NCBI GenBank assembly: GCA_023406895.1 | Contig: JAEXTV010000004.1 | Span: forward strand, 93,101 to 157,100 | From: Bacillota bacterium | GTDB taxonomy: Bacteria > Bacillota > Clostridia > Christensenellales > SZUA-584 | Direction: 5' to 3' | DNA: 64,000 nucleotides | Part shown: one piece after another, positions 32,703 to 41,910 of the stretch | Layout: every line of letters starts with the position of its first letter | Numbering within the stretch: the first letter of the stretch is position 1 | Notes under the pieces: model-generated | Told to the model about the DNA's origin: nothing | The model's database searches: none | What the model saw: only the letters and a program-made list of their open reading frames with translations | Made by a program: the position numbers and the translations under genes

Positions 32703-33353
32703 TTAAACTCCCAGTGCTTTCAGCGCTTCGTTTTCGCGCTGCTGCATGTTTTTCGCTGCTGTGCGCCGAAGCTCAAGCGATCTTATGATGTTCTCTCTGT
32801 GCGCAAGCGGAATGTTTTCTTCTTTCCCGATATAAACCTTTTTCACATGTCCGTTGACGCACGATACGATGTAATCGGGTTCGCCAATTCCAATACCGCC
32901 GCTCAGCAAAAACGGAACTTTTTCCTGCTGAGCGATTGCTTTTCTGTCGCTGTCGCGCCGTTTTGCAATTTCAGCATCGGGCGTGGACGGCTTTATCTGC
33001 GGGTTTGCCTGCTGCAGCGCGTTGAATTTGTCGTTGATCTCCTTCGAGAGAACGGCGTACACAGCGGCAGGGTCAACCGCTTGAGTTGTCGGCTGCTGCT
33101 GCGGCTGTGCTTTCGGCGCGGGCTGTTCAGGTTCGGTTCCGAAATCGTCCTGCGGCGGTTCGGGCGCTTTGTCTGATTCCGCATAATCGGGTTTGTCGTA
33201 AACCGGCGCGTCTGTGACCGATTTCTCAGACAGGCTTGCGCCCGTGATTTTCGCCGCTTCAATCGCGGCTTCAAGGTCAACGTTTTTCATCGTATTGGCC
33301 GACTTTATGCCAAGAGCCTTGGCTTGTGCCAATAGTTCGGGTCTTTCTGCCAT
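32703..33353 (-). CDS. Phage head-region protein with SAP/HeH-like N-terminus
   Basis: A 216-residue protein. Residues 4-38 (ELLAQAKALGIKSANTMKNV, then LEAAI) look like the short SAP/HeH-type helical domain often found at the start of small phage head proteins. A Pro/Gln-rich linker (about 60-95) and a folded tail with VPFLLSGGIGIGEPDYIVSC follow. It lies between capsid and connector genes. The exact role is unknown. Confidence 0.6.
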   Translation of the reverse strand: MAERPELLAQAKALGIKSANTMKNVDLEAAIEAAKITGASLSEKSVTDAPVYDKPDYAESDKAPEPPQDDFGTEPEQPAPKAQPQQQPTTQAVDPAAVYAVLSKEINDKFNALQQANPQIKPSTPDAEIAKRRDSDRKAIAQQEKVPFLLSGGIGIGEPDYIVSCVNGHVKKVYIGKEENIPLAHRENIIRSLELRRTAAKNMQQRENEALKALGV

Positions 33354-33412
33354 TGTCTTATACCTCCAAAGTTATAAGTTTATGGGGAGGGCTTAGGCTC
33401 TCCCCAAGTCGA

Positions 33413-34630
33413 TTATTCACTTGCGCCAGAGTAAATCTGGCCAATCCACAGCGTTTGCAGAATCGCACATGCGAACGCTTCGATCTTCCAGCCCACGGTT
33501 CCGAACTGTTCGAGCGGCCCGCCGATCTCTTTCGCCGACTTAACAATCGTCCGCATCTTTCCGCTGCCGTTGATGTCGGCCACGGCGTAAGCATCGTCAC
33601 CGAACACAAACGTTCCGTAAACTGTGTTGCCGTTCCAGCCGTACTCATTGGCGTAAATCTTGTCGCCGTCAGCAGCTGTAAAAGCGGACGGCGCAGCGTC
33701 AAGTGTGATCGTCGCAGCACCAGCAGCACCAGCAGCTGCGGAAACAATTTTCTGACGTTCACCCGTTGCGCCCGTCGCATCCGTCGCGTCAATGATGTTG
33801 ACGTATCGGTTCACAAGCGCCGTGGCTTCAGCGGCGCTAATCGCTTCATCGACTGTGATTGTTGCGCTCGAAAGACTTGCCACGGTCAAAGACAGTGAAT
33901 CGGCAATGAGCTCGGCATTTTCGTACTTTTTACCCTCGGTCGTTTCAAGGAACCGAACACCGTACATTTTGCCAATCTCGTTGTTGTAAATCTTCATGGT
34001 GTCTTTGTACTTCGCCGGGTCAAGCCACTTCGCATCGTTCTGAATGTCGTAAGCGGTGTCCGGGCCGATGATCGCCATGTAGTACGCCTGTCCACCTTCT
34101 TTGAAGGTCGGCGCGAGGTTCTTCTTGAGCGTTCTGACCATCTTGCGAATTTCGTCAATGGTCAGTTCGTCTGTCGTTTTCAGCGTGTAGATCGATGTTT
34201 TGCCGCCCGCATACTGCGTAGTGGTTGTGCCCGCCATCACGTCACGAATAATCGCGTCTTGAGAACGCGAGCCCTGATTCGCCATAAGCTTGATCACGTC
34301 GCGCAGATTCGCGTCCATGTGCGTGAGGTCGAACAGGTCGGACTTGGTTGTGTACCCGCCGTACTGATAAACAGTAGCAAGCACCTGTTCCTCGGCAAGG
34401 TTCTGACCGTCAGGAATCTCACCTTCGGTCAATGCCGTTGTGATAACCGCAAGCGGTGTCCATCTGCGCCACTGAGCGACTTTGCCGCTGTTGGCCGGAA
34501 TGTTTTTCTTGACCGCTCCCTGCTGATGAACAAGGTTCGGTTCTGCGTATTTCAGCATGATTTTGTCACAAGCCGTCTGCATACCCGGAGATAATGCAGA
34601 GGTTGTGGTTTTCTGTACGTTGTAACCCAT
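33413..34630 (-). CDS. Major capsid protein, N4-gp56 family
   Basis: A 405-residue major capsid protein of the N4-gp56 type: VAQWRRWTPLAVITTALTEG, YQYGGYTTKSDLFDLTHMD and YYMAIIGPDTAYDIQNDAKW are family landmarks, followed by EIGKMYGVRFLETTEG and the closing VYGTFVFGDDAYAVAD and GTVGWKIEAFACAIL. Members I know of are nearer 300 residues; the excess is a domain at about residues 245-330 that includes SAAAGAAGAATIT and recurs in the connector protein. It probably makes a protrusion on the capsid surface. GGGAG precedes the ATG. Confidence 0.88.
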   Translation of the reverse strand: MGYNVQKTTTSALSPGMQTACDKIMLKYAEPNLVHQQGAVKKNIPANSGKVAQWRRWTPLAVITTALTEGEIPDGQNLAEEQVLATVYQYGGYTTKSDLFDLTHMDANLRDVIKLMANQGSRSQDAIIRDVMAGTTTTQYAGGKTSIYTLKTTDELTIDEIRKMVRTLKKNLAPTFKEGGQAYYMAIIGPDTAYDIQNDAKWLDPAKYKDTMKIYNNEIGKMYGVRFLETTEGKKYENAELIADSLSLTVASLSSATITVDEAISAAEATALVNRYVNIIDATDATGATGERQKIVSAAAGAAGAATITLDAAPSAFTAADGDKIYANEYGWNGNTVYGTFVFGDDAYAVADINGSGKMRTIVKSAKEIGGPLEQFGTVGWKIEAFACAILQTLWIGQIYSGASE

Positions 34631-34687
34631 GATCTTAATCTCCCTTCGGATTTTTTAAATTTTTGGTTTCCGAAGAGCCGTTGCTTT

Positions 34688-35629
34688 TTATCCGATGCGT
34701 ACCCCGCTATACCCGCGTCTTGCCGCTTCGTCTATGGCCGCTTCAATTTCGTCGGCGGTCATATCCGATGCGTTTTTCGTCCGCTGCCCCGTGCCGTTTG
34801 TCGGTGAGACAGGAGCCGTTGCCCGAGCGTTTCCGCTCTTTATCTGCTGTACGACTTCCTGTGCCCCTGCGGTTTTCGCGGCGGCAACTTCTTTTTGCAT
34901 GTATTCGCGCACAATTTTTGACCGATGAAGCGCCATCAAAAGCGTATCGCCCGTTCTCAGCATTTCTGCAAAAATCGGGTCTTTCTGTGCGTGTTCACGC
35001 CATGAGATATTCGGATCGCCCAGTGCGATTTTAAGCAATGGTTCTTCGTTGTCTAATCTCTCGTTCCACGCCTGTTCATTTCCCGCTTCGCTGTCGTCGG
35101 CCGCCTGCTGCTGAACCGGCTGCGCCGTGTTCTGCGTAAGCTCCTGACGAGCGAGCTTCTTTGCAAACTCAAGGCTCTGAATGTCTTTCGGGTACTGCGC
35201 CATAAGCTGATGCGCCAACCCTTCGACGCGCTGATCGAGCGTTTCGGCGTACTTTTTTTCGTACTCCTGCCGAACTTCCGCTTCGATTTCAGCCCTCATT
35301 TTTGGCCTGTCCTGTTTCAGCCGCGCCGCGACGATCTTTGAAACGTCAACGGTCTGCTGCTGTGCGGGCTCGTTATTTGCTGCTTGGTCATTGCTTGCGT
35401 TCTGGTTGTCCGCGGGGTTGTCGTCACCCTCTACGACCTTTTCCGAACTCCCGTTCCCAAGCAACTCATCAAGGCTTATATCCCCCGGCCCAGCGTCCGT
35501 ATCGGTGAATAGCGTGGATTCATCGAAACTTTCATCTGATCCGTCCCCAGTGGCGAGTTGGGCACCTTCAACGCCATTGCTCCCCGTGGCGAGCGGGGCA
35601 TCTTCAACGCCTGTATCAAACTGTGACAT
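34688..35629 (-). CDS. Phage scaffolding protein
   Basis: A 313-residue protein with a very acidic, low-complexity N-terminus (GDGSDESFDESTLFTDTDAG), a long charged helix (ARLKQDRPKMRAEIEAEVRQ) and a small basic C-terminus (IDEAARRGYSGVRIG), the usual composition of scaffolds that guide capsid assembly. It lies directly between portal and capsid genes. Two near-repeats, APLATGSNGVEGAQLATG, open the protein. Confidence 0.78.
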   Translation of the reverse strand: MSQFDTGVEDAPLATGSNGVEGAQLATGDGSDESFDESTLFTDTDAGPGDISLDELLGNGSSEKVVEGDDNPADNQNASNDQAANNEPAQQQTVDVSKIVAARLKQDRPKMRAEIEAEVRQEYEKKYAETLDQRVEGLAHQLMAQYPKDIQSLEFAKKLARQELTQNTAQPVQQQAADDSEAGNEQAWNERLDNEEPLLKIALGDPNISWREHAQKDPIFAEMLRTGDTLLMALHRSKIVREYMQKEVAAAKTAGAQEVVQQIKSGNARATAPVSPTNGTGQRTKNASDMTADEIEAAIDEAARRGYSGVRIG

Positions 35630-35654
35630 TCTTGTTTAGTCCTCCGTTTTTATT

Positions 35655-37667
35655 TCAAGCCGATTGCTGACCGTTAAGTCCTTGTGCAATCTCGGCTTTT
35701 AAACGCGCAATTGCTTCTTCCGCAGATTCGGGCGGCTGTTCGCCGTCCAGCTGTTCTTCGCCGCCGCCTTGTGACAATAACCGCTGCTCAAGATTCTTAA
35801 AGCGTTCATCCCACACGTCTTCCTGCAGCTTCGTATTTTCCTTGGAAAGCTTGTCTATGTACTGCTGATACTGCCCGAGCTGTTCCGCCATCTGCTCCGC
35901 CTGCTGCTGTGTCTCAGCCAGCCGAGCGTTCAAATCGGCGCGTTCGCGTATCTTGCGGATAATCTTGTCTTTCCCTTCCATCTCCCAAAGCTCAATCGCC
36001 AGTTCGCCGTCAATGGCTTTGGAGTTAATCAGCATCATCAAAAACTCGTTCATGGCTGCCGATGTCGCGCTGTTCTTGCGCTGCGGGATGATCTCGATGT
36101 CGAAATCGAGGTCAATGTAATCAAGGCTGAAAATAGAGAAATCCACTTTGAGCTCGCGCCCGGTGTAAATCACACCTTCGGGAAGAATCTGCTTCATCAC
36201 GTCCGCGTCCGTCACTTTCACGCCTTGCTGTGCTGCAGCTTGCATGGCTTCGGCGGCTTTCTTTTTAAGCGATTCGATCTGATCTTGCGTTTCTCGCGTT
36301 AAACGTATTACCCGTTCGGCAGAATAATGCGTTTGCGCAAGTTTTAGGACATCTTTAACAGTGTCCGCGTGATCTGAGTAAAAATGTCGCGTGTGCATAC
36401 GCGACCGTTTCGCGCCCGACGCTTTGAGCTGTTCGATGCCGTAACCCGATGTGACACCGCCCGCCGTCTGCCCGATGTTGAAATCCGTCTGCCCGGACTG
36501 TTCTTTGATCTCGGCCATTTTACCGTTGCGGTAGTTCAATGCTTGGCCTGTGAACGGCGTGGGCTTGAACGGAGTAACCGCCCCGGCATGAATCTGGTTT
36601 CCGTGCACAATCGGTTTTCCGTAGTCAAGCAGTTCGCGCTCGTCGATGCCAGCCTGCCGGTTGACAAGGAACCGCTCTTTTGCCGATGCTTGCAGATTGC
36701 TTAAATACTGCTGTTCGATAAAATTGATCACGTCCGCGTCGTCTTGGAAAATATCAATCGCAGAAAGCCCCACCGGCTCGCCGTCTATCTCGATGTGCGG
36801 CAGCATACCGACCATGAAGCGGTCGTATTCGTACTGGTGAATTTTCTCGTCCAGCACTTTGTTGCCGATGATGAAGCACGAATTTATCCATGTTCTGTTG
36901 CCTAGCGTATCTTCCGCATCTGCGACTTTGATTTTGCGCGGTTCTTTCTCTTTCCACTGGAACAGCGTCACGCGCACAAGGTCGTCCTTGGCAGATTGCC
37001 GAATATCTTCGGTTTCGTTTTGATGCGCGTCCTTTGAGTTCTGGTCTTCCGGCATTGCTTCGTTTAGGTCGATGTCTGGGAACATGTCGTATACGGCTTC
37101 GGGCGAAAGCATGAAATCGACAGCGAAAAACTTGCCATCGTTCACGTTATCGACCGATTTATCCCATGTGATGTTGTCAATGTGCAGCACGCGGAAGTCA
37201 ATGTCGCCCATGCCGTTTGCAATGTCAGGGTTCCAGAACGCTTGCAGCGTACCGACGCCCGTTTTTATGCTCTTGCGGGCTTTTTTCTCGAATTTGTCCG
37301 CATATTTGGCTCTTTGGAGTACAAAGCGCACGAGCTCCGTAGCGATGATCGAGCGCATATCGTCGTCGTAGTTGACCCCGCGAATGATCTGATCGGGCAT
37401 GTTGTCAACCACGTCCGCCACGATGTTTTCAACGGTGCTGTGCAGTGTCGGCGCGTTCGGCTTGGCCTTGGTCAAGTCTTCTTCTTCGCGCTTCAATTTT
37501 TCATCCCAATGCCGGTTGCGCCATACGCGCTCGTTACGCCAGCATTTATCACGATACGGCGCGAACGGTTTGTAATTTTCAGTGACTAAAGCGCTCACCT
37601 TTTCAGCGAACGCTTTTTCGTCTTTTTTAAGCAGCTCAGAGAGCTTTTCGGGCTTCTCGTATGTCAT
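35655..37667 (-). CDS. Phage portal protein
   Basis: A 670-residue portal of the P22-like class. It opens with a helical part (YKPFAPYRDKCWRNERVWRN) and contains ADVVDNMPDQIIRGVNYDDD, RKSIKTGVGTLQAFWNPDIA, VLHIDNITWDKSVDNVNDGK, a long channel helix after residue 390, and a Gln-rich coiled-coil C-terminus. It forms the dodecameric ring for DNA packaging and exit. It starts 1 nt after the large terminase stop, with GGAGG 5 nt before the ATG. Confidence 0.85.
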   Translation of the reverse strand: MTYEKPEKLSELLKKDEKAFAEKVSALVTENYKPFAPYRDKCWRNERVWRNRHWDEKLKREEEDLTKAKPNAPTLHSTVENIVADVVDNMPDQIIRGVNYDDDMRSIIATELVRFVLQRAKYADKFEKKARKSIKTGVGTLQAFWNPDIANGMGDIDFRVLHIDNITWDKSVDNVNDGKFFAVDFMLSPEAVYDMFPDIDLNEAMPEDQNSKDAHQNETEDIRQSAKDDLVRVTLFQWKEKEPRKIKVADAEDTLGNRTWINSCFIIGNKVLDEKIHQYEYDRFMVGMLPHIEIDGEPVGLSAIDIFQDDADVINFIEQQYLSNLQASAKERFLVNRQAGIDERELLDYGKPIVHGNQIHAGAVTPFKPTPFTGQALNYRNGKMAEIKEQSGQTDFNIGQTAGGVTSGYGIEQLKASGAKRSRMHTRHFYSDHADTVKDVLKLAQTHYSAERVIRLTRETQDQIESLKKKAAEAMQAAAQQGVKVTDADVMKQILPEGVIYTGRELKVDFSIFSLDYIDLDFDIEIIPQRKNSATSAAMNEFLMMLINSKAIDGELAIELWEMEGKDKIIRKIRERADLNARLAETQQQAEQMAEQLGQYQQYIDKLSKENTKLQEDVWDERFKNLEQRLLSQGGGEEQLDGEQPPESAEEAIARLKAEIAQGLNGQQSA

Positions 37668-37668
37668 T

Positions 37669-39222
37669 TCATCCTCCGATTACGATTTGCGGAATACCGG
37701 GCATCTGCACAACCTTGCCGTAATCTTCTTGTCTGCGCTCAAATCCGAGCGGGTTCGGCCTGTACCCTATCGGTTTTTCCTTAACCGTCTGCACTTTCGG
37801 CTTTGTCAGCACGATCACATAGCGGAACGCGTCGTAATCGTGGTCGTTTGTGTTATCAGAATCAACATCGTCCGGGTTTTTCGGGCTTGTGACAAGCTCC
37901 GGGAAGTGCTTTCTGAACTTCGTGCATGTGTCGAACACTTGAAATCCCGGATATCCCTCTGCATCGAATATCAATGCGTTATGGATGAGCTCCTTGCCTA
38001 TTAGCCTGTTGTTTATAACGTTGTTTGCGACTCTCGGGTCCCAGCGCGGATCGCAAAATGTCAAGCCAGGCTTAAATCCTAAAAAATTCCCGCGCTCGTC
38101 GTACACTTCTTGCGGTCCCATCATGTCAGCGATACTTTGATTTTCATATGCCGTTTTCGAGAATATTGACGGGTCGGCCACGCCCTCGATATCGCCGTGT
38201 CTTTGCAGCAGCGGCAGCTCAATCTTCATTGCTTTTTCTGCCTGCACCGCCGCCGGTTCGTCAAGTCCTTCGTCTTCGTCGGTTCCGCCGTAGCATTCGC
38301 ATATCATGAACAGCCTGCCCTTGTACCGCTCATCGCCTTTGGTGAGCCATACGAACGAATACGGCTTTGACCGCCCGTAGTCGTAACCCCGGAATATCGG
38401 CCAGTTCTCAGGAATCGGGAACGGTTTGATTACATGTGTAAACTTATCCGTCGGGTTCCCGTTTTCGTCGAGCGGCGCGTCGCGCCATTCTTTGAACGCT
38501 TGCCCTTCGAGTGCGTTCCAGTCATTGTATCTGACCTTGCGCTGAAGCTTTTCGCTTCTCATTCCGAGTCGCCCGGAATATTTGCTATCAACGTGCATGT
38601 TGTCGCTGAGAGATGCACGTATAAACTGCCGGTACATTCGTTCTTCAACGCCTGTTTTTTCATTTTTCACGACATACAGCTTTGGTTCATCCGACAGCAT
38701 CGGTTTTACAAAAGTGCGGTTTATCCATGTATGGCCTTTGCCGCCCTGCATTGCCGTAAACTTGACTTGCGGCTGTACTCCGAGCGCCTTGTTTGCGCGG
38801 GGTCTTGTGCAGAGGTAGTCAAACGCGTCAAATGTCAAATGCTGTGCTTCGTCGATGTATAACTTGGAAAACTCTTTACCGTCGTTCTTCATGGCATCGT
38901 CAAGCGTCTTGCATTGACGAATTTTGAGCTTTGACCCGTTGCAGTAGAAAAACGTTGTATCTTTTTCCACGTATTTCCCGATTTCTTTCGGATATCGCCG
39001 TTCAATTTCTTCAAGCAGAGTATCGCCGCCTTGCTGATACGTTGCTCGAAATATATACATCGTGACTTTCGGGTACTTGAGAGCCGTTAGCAGCGCATCC
39101 ATGACTAACGCCGCCGTTTTGCCGCCGCCGATTTCGCCGCCGTACATGACTTCATCGGCTGTCGTGTTATGAAACAGCCTTTGCGGTCTTGACGGGTGAT
39201 AATCAATGATCACTTGCGGCAT
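37669..39222 (-). CDS. terL: Terminase large subunit
   Basis: A 517-residue packaging motor. The ATPase Walker A is GGEIGGGKTAALVMDALL (about 29-46), Walker B with its glutamate is EFSKLYIDEAQHLTF, and FTAMQGGKGHTWINRTFVKP follows. The nuclease half has acidic residues in RGYDYGRSKPYSF, GVADPSIF and TNDHDYDAFRYVIV. It overlaps the small subunit gene by 20 nt. It packages concatemeric phage DNA through the portal. Confidence 0.92.
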   Translation of the reverse strand: MPQVIIDYHPSRPQRLFHNTTADEVMYGGEIGGGKTAALVMDALLTALKYPKVTMYIFRATYQQGGDTLLEEIERRYPKEIGKYVEKDTTFFYCNGSKLKIRQCKTLDDAMKNDGKEFSKLYIDEAQHLTFDAFDYLCTRPRANKALGVQPQVKFTAMQGGKGHTWINRTFVKPMLSDEPKLYVVKNEKTGVEERMYRQFIRASLSDNMHVDSKYSGRLGMRSEKLQRKVRYNDWNALEGQAFKEWRDAPLDENGNPTDKFTHVIKPFPIPENWPIFRGYDYGRSKPYSFVWLTKGDERYKGRLFMICECYGGTDEDEGLDEPAAVQAEKAMKIELPLLQRHGDIEGVADPSIFSKTAYENQSIADMMGPQEVYDERGNFLGFKPGLTFCDPRWDPRVANNVINNRLIGKELIHNALIFDAEGYPGFQVFDTCTKFRKHFPELVTSPKNPDDVDSDNTNDHDYDAFRYVIVLTKPKVQTVKEKPIGYRPNPLGFERRQEDYGKVVQMPGIPQIVIGG

Positions 39223-39706
39223 TATTGCTCATTCCCTTCATCATGTCGTCTATGATCTGCGCTGCGTAAGCCCACGAAATCTCGTATTTATCGCACAGCG
39301 CCTTGAGTTCTTTGTATTGCTCCCAATCGTCCGGGGCGTTCCAGTTCGGGAATATCACCTGAACCATGTTTTCCGCTTCGACGCTTTTTTCTTTGCATGT
39401 CTCTTTGATCTGGCGGAATGTGCCGTTGTCGATCACGCCGCCCGCCAGCATCGCGCCGCCCGCTTCTTCGTACCAAAGCAGGAAATCCGAGAAGAATTTC
39501 TGTTCTTCTTCCGTGCCGCCGCGCATTTCAAACAGCTTGTCTTTGCTGATTCCGAGCTCGATGCACAACCCCGCAGGAGAAGCGACTTGCCGCTTGGTTT
39601 TCTGCGTCAGCCTGTTGGTCAACGGGTCGATGTATTCGCCGCGGGCCTGCTTGATGGACTTTGTGAAGTATGCAATCATCGTCTCGGTCATTTCGGACAT
39701 GTTCAC
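39203..39706 (-). CDS. terS: Terminase small subunit
   Basis: A 167-residue protein placed directly before and overlapping the large terminase. It has a helix-turn-helix-like part (ASPAGLCIELGISKDKLFEM) and a C-terminal helical part (YKELKALCDKYEISWAYAAQ), consistent with DNA recognition at the pac/cos site. The start may be GTG at 39706 or ATG at 39700; neither has a strong ribosome binding site. Confidence 0.8.
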   Translation of the reverse strand: MNMSEMTETMIAYFTKSIKQARGEYIDPLTNRLTQKTKRQVASPAGLCIELGISKDKLFEMRGGTEEEQKFFSDFLLWYEEAGGAMLAGGVIDNGTFRQIKETCKEKSVEAENMVQVIFPNWNAPDDWEQYKELKALCDKYEISWAYAAQIIDDMMKGMSNNAASDH

Positions 39707-39708
39707 CG

Positions 39709-39774
39709 CTACTTGCCCCCTCTGCCGCCTTTGCAGCCTTTTTTCGCTGCCATCAGCTTGTCGTTACCGTCCAT
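39709..39774 (-). CDS. Possible 21-aa Gly/Lys-rich peptide
   Basis: A tiny frame ending KKGCKGGRGGK, with GAGGTG 6 nt before the ATG, ending 2 nt before the terminase small-subunit start. It could be a leader peptide that couples translation to terS. No family is known to me. Confidence 0.35.
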   Translation of the reverse strand: MDGNDKLMAAKKGCKGGRGGK

Positions 39775-39815
39775 CGTGATCACCTCGTTAAGTGAAAGAG
39801 CAGGCAGGCTCTTTC

Positions 39816-40187
39816 TTAGTTTAATTTTTCAATGGTTCTTCCATCGCCGTTAAGCAGGTATGCCGCCATGTTTGTGATAATTGACTCCAACCTGCCGTTG
39901 TACATAAATCCGATACGCTTCGTAGCGTTTAGACCGATTTGATTCGGCTCTATGGCACAGACTGAATGCTCGCTTTGTGCCGCGAGCCAAAATATCTTGT
40001 TTGCGAAAAGTACGCTCGAATTTTCCACTATCCCTTCGCTTGCCGGGTCATACCCGCTTGAGTCAGGGTATAGCCCGTTGTATTGCTTTTCGAGGTCTTT
40101 TTCGTCAAGGATTTTCACAGATACCTCACGGCACTCGTCAATGAAAATCCACTCTTTTTTCCCACAGTCCCAGTACTTAATAATCAT
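39816..40187 (-). CDS. Hypothetical phage protein at the late-region head
   Basis: A 123-residue soluble protein with no recognised motif (starts IIKYWDCGKKEWIFIDEC). It is the first substantial gene after the presumed late promoter. The ribosome binding site is weak (GAGAAAGAGA), but composition and position support it. ATG at 40187 is preferred over an upstream in-frame start that would run into the promoter. Confidence 0.6.
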   Translation of the reverse strand: MIIKYWDCGKKEWIFIDECREVSVKILDEKDLEKQYNGLYPDSSGYDPASEGIVENSSVLFANKIFWLAAQSEHSVCAIEPNQIGLNATKRIGFMYNGRLESIITNMAAYLLNGDGRTIEKLN

Positions 40188-40250
40188 TCTCTTTCTCTCT
40201 TTCCGCCTGCCTGATCTTTCGTTTACGCAAGTTCTCGTATAAACGGCTGA

Positions 40251-40259
40251 ATTATAACA
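40251..40259 (-). promoter_or_regulatory. Candidate late promoter, extended -10
   Basis: Minus-strand TGT-TATAAT, an extended -10 element, 65 nt before the first late gene. No clear -35 was found. Confidence 0.5.
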
Positions 40260-40336
40260 CAACATGTATGCATAGCGGTACCCCCAAAAACTCTACGTTT
40301 TTTACATAAGATTTGGTAAATAGCCGTGTTTTGGGT

Positions 40337-40368
40337 AAAAAAAGACCGCCGTATAGCGATCAGCGGTC
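40337..40368 (-). terminator. Terminator after the 110-aa gene
   Basis: Minus-strand GACCGC and GCGGTC pair (40344-40368), followed by seven T. It isolates the gene at 40482-40814 from the late operon. Confidence 0.8.
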
Positions 40369-40481
40369 AATTCTTGAGGTAAAACATATCAGCGAAAGGT
40401 AGTGACTCAATGCCGTGTGTATCTTACGGCATATGCAAGGCGGTTGTCAATGAAAATGTTCATGGAGAAAAAGAAAAAGGG

Positions 40482-40814
40482 CTATTCGCCCTTGATGATC
40501 GGGTCGATGCTCCACCACTTTCCGTTTTTCACAGCCTCCCACTCTTTTCCGTTCCATCTGTATAGGGCCGTTAGTGATTTCATCCAGCATTCAAGGCATT
40601 CTTGTGTTTTCGGAATCGCACAACCGCCTATCCCATCTACAAGCTTAAAGACTCCGGGACAACAGTCAAGATTTATGCCCTGCTGCTCTTCCAACGTCAA
40701 CCCCGCAATGATTTCCCACCCAGTCATTGTGTCGCCTTCTCTGACACGCAGAACAAAATCAACTTTGCCTTCTTCCTTGAAATCGCCAGCTATTAGTCGT
40801 GTGCCTCTGTACAT
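40482..40814 (-). CDS. Hypothetical phage protein, single-gene transcript
   Basis: A 110-residue protein with five cysteines, several in the middle (DCCPGVFK, GGCAIP, ECLECW), which suggests metal binding; the C-terminus is rich in Trp and Lys. GGAGG lies 9 nt before the ATG. It has its own strong promoter (40835-40863) and terminator (40337-40368), so it is expressed independently of early and late operons, as phage 'moron' genes often are. Function unknown. Confidence 0.72.
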   Translation of the reverse strand: MYRGTRLIAGDFKEEGKVDFVLRVREGDTMTGWEIIAGLTLEEQQGINLDCCPGVFKLVDGIGGCAIPKTQECLECWMKSLTALYRWNGKEWEAVKNGKWWSIDPIIKGE

Positions 40815-40834
40815 GATCTCTCACCTCCGCAATA

Positions 40835-40863
40835 AGTCTATACGTCTTGCGTAAGATTGTCAA
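40835..40863 (-). promoter_or_regulatory. Strong promoter of the 110-aa gene
   Basis: Minus-strand TTGACA (40858-40863), 17-nt spacer, TAGACT (40835-40840), about 20 nt before the ATG. Confidence 0.75.
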
Positions 40864-41910
40864 GTGTTGGGAGGAAGTGAAGGGATGTTGTTTCTATGTG
40901 GGTGTCGGGATATTGGGTAAAGGTCCAGCGAGAATCGGAGTCACAGCTTCGGCCCGGGGGGGAGGGGTCTATTCCCCTGTTTTTCTGCTGCTGGGAGAAA
41001 ATAAAATCCGGCTCTGTATCAACTATGCGTAAAATGTAAGTTATGCGCATAGATACCTGTCTACATGTTGTGTTTTTATAGTCATTACCCCTCTATATCT
41101 TGATATTATGCATTGTATTCACGAATATGGCTGTTTATGCGCATACTTATACATGCATAGAATAGGCTGCATTGTGCTGATATTGCCCTTATCTATGAGC
41201 ATATTGTAAACCATATACTTGATTAATGGTTTACATCTTCGAGACTATACCAATTCAGCGATTGGTATAGTATACGACATCCATCAACCTCAAACAGCCA
41301 TCCTATCTATTTTTCCACCTCTTTCCATATATCGAAATCAATATATCCTCATTTTCCACGGGTTCCTTCCTTCTCTTCCTCCTTCCCTTCCTCCCCCATA
41401 CCCCCTCTATCCTATTCTCTATCTCATCTATCTTTACCCTGTTATTTAATAATAATAATATAATATATAATATATATAATAATAATCTATTCTAGATACT
41501 ACTCAGAAACTAGATACAGAGATAAGAGCATATAAGTATCTGCTTTAAGGCACGAATCAATACAAGAATACGAAAAACACGATTTCAATTCATTTTGGCT
41601 CTGAATAGATTCAATTGCATTTCGCTCTGGCTGCCGGTTATCGTTCATCCTGTGCCCTGTCCATTGTCATAACAATATGACTCAAAATATTTTTTCATTT
41701 TGAATTGCTATTATATATAATATTGAACCCATTTTTGTTATTACATCCAAACAGTGTGAAAAACGATGAAAACGGGCGATATAGCGAGCTTTTGATACTT
41801 GAGTTATTCGTAATTTGTTATTACGTTTTGTAATGTTCGTAAACGAATGTTGTTATTACGTTTTTCGCATGGTATTGTTTTCACATCAAAACAAATGGAG
41901 GGTTTGAACA
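40864..41910. other. AT-rich non-coding region between opposing transcripts
   Basis: About 1050 bases without a supported gene. It holds a pyrimidine-rich plus-strand tract at about 41345-41440 (runs such as CCTTCCCTTCCTCCCCCATA), an alternating TA/TAATAA block at 41447-41487, repeated TATGCGCATA-like words near 41040 and 41140, and three TTGTTATTAC motifs at 41735, 41815 and 41850. Base composition differs sharply from its surroundings. A replication origin or control region is possible but unproven. Confidence 0.5.
41815..41864. repeat. Direct repeat pair before the plus-strand operon
   Basis: TTGTTATTACGTTTT occurs at 41815-41829 and 41850-41864 (35-nt period), with a shorter TTGTTATTAC at 41735-41744. 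The last copy supplies a -35 (TTGTTA, 41850-41855) 17 nt from TATTGT (41873-41878), so the repeats probably are regulator sites on the promoter of the operon starting at 41911. Confidence 0.65.
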
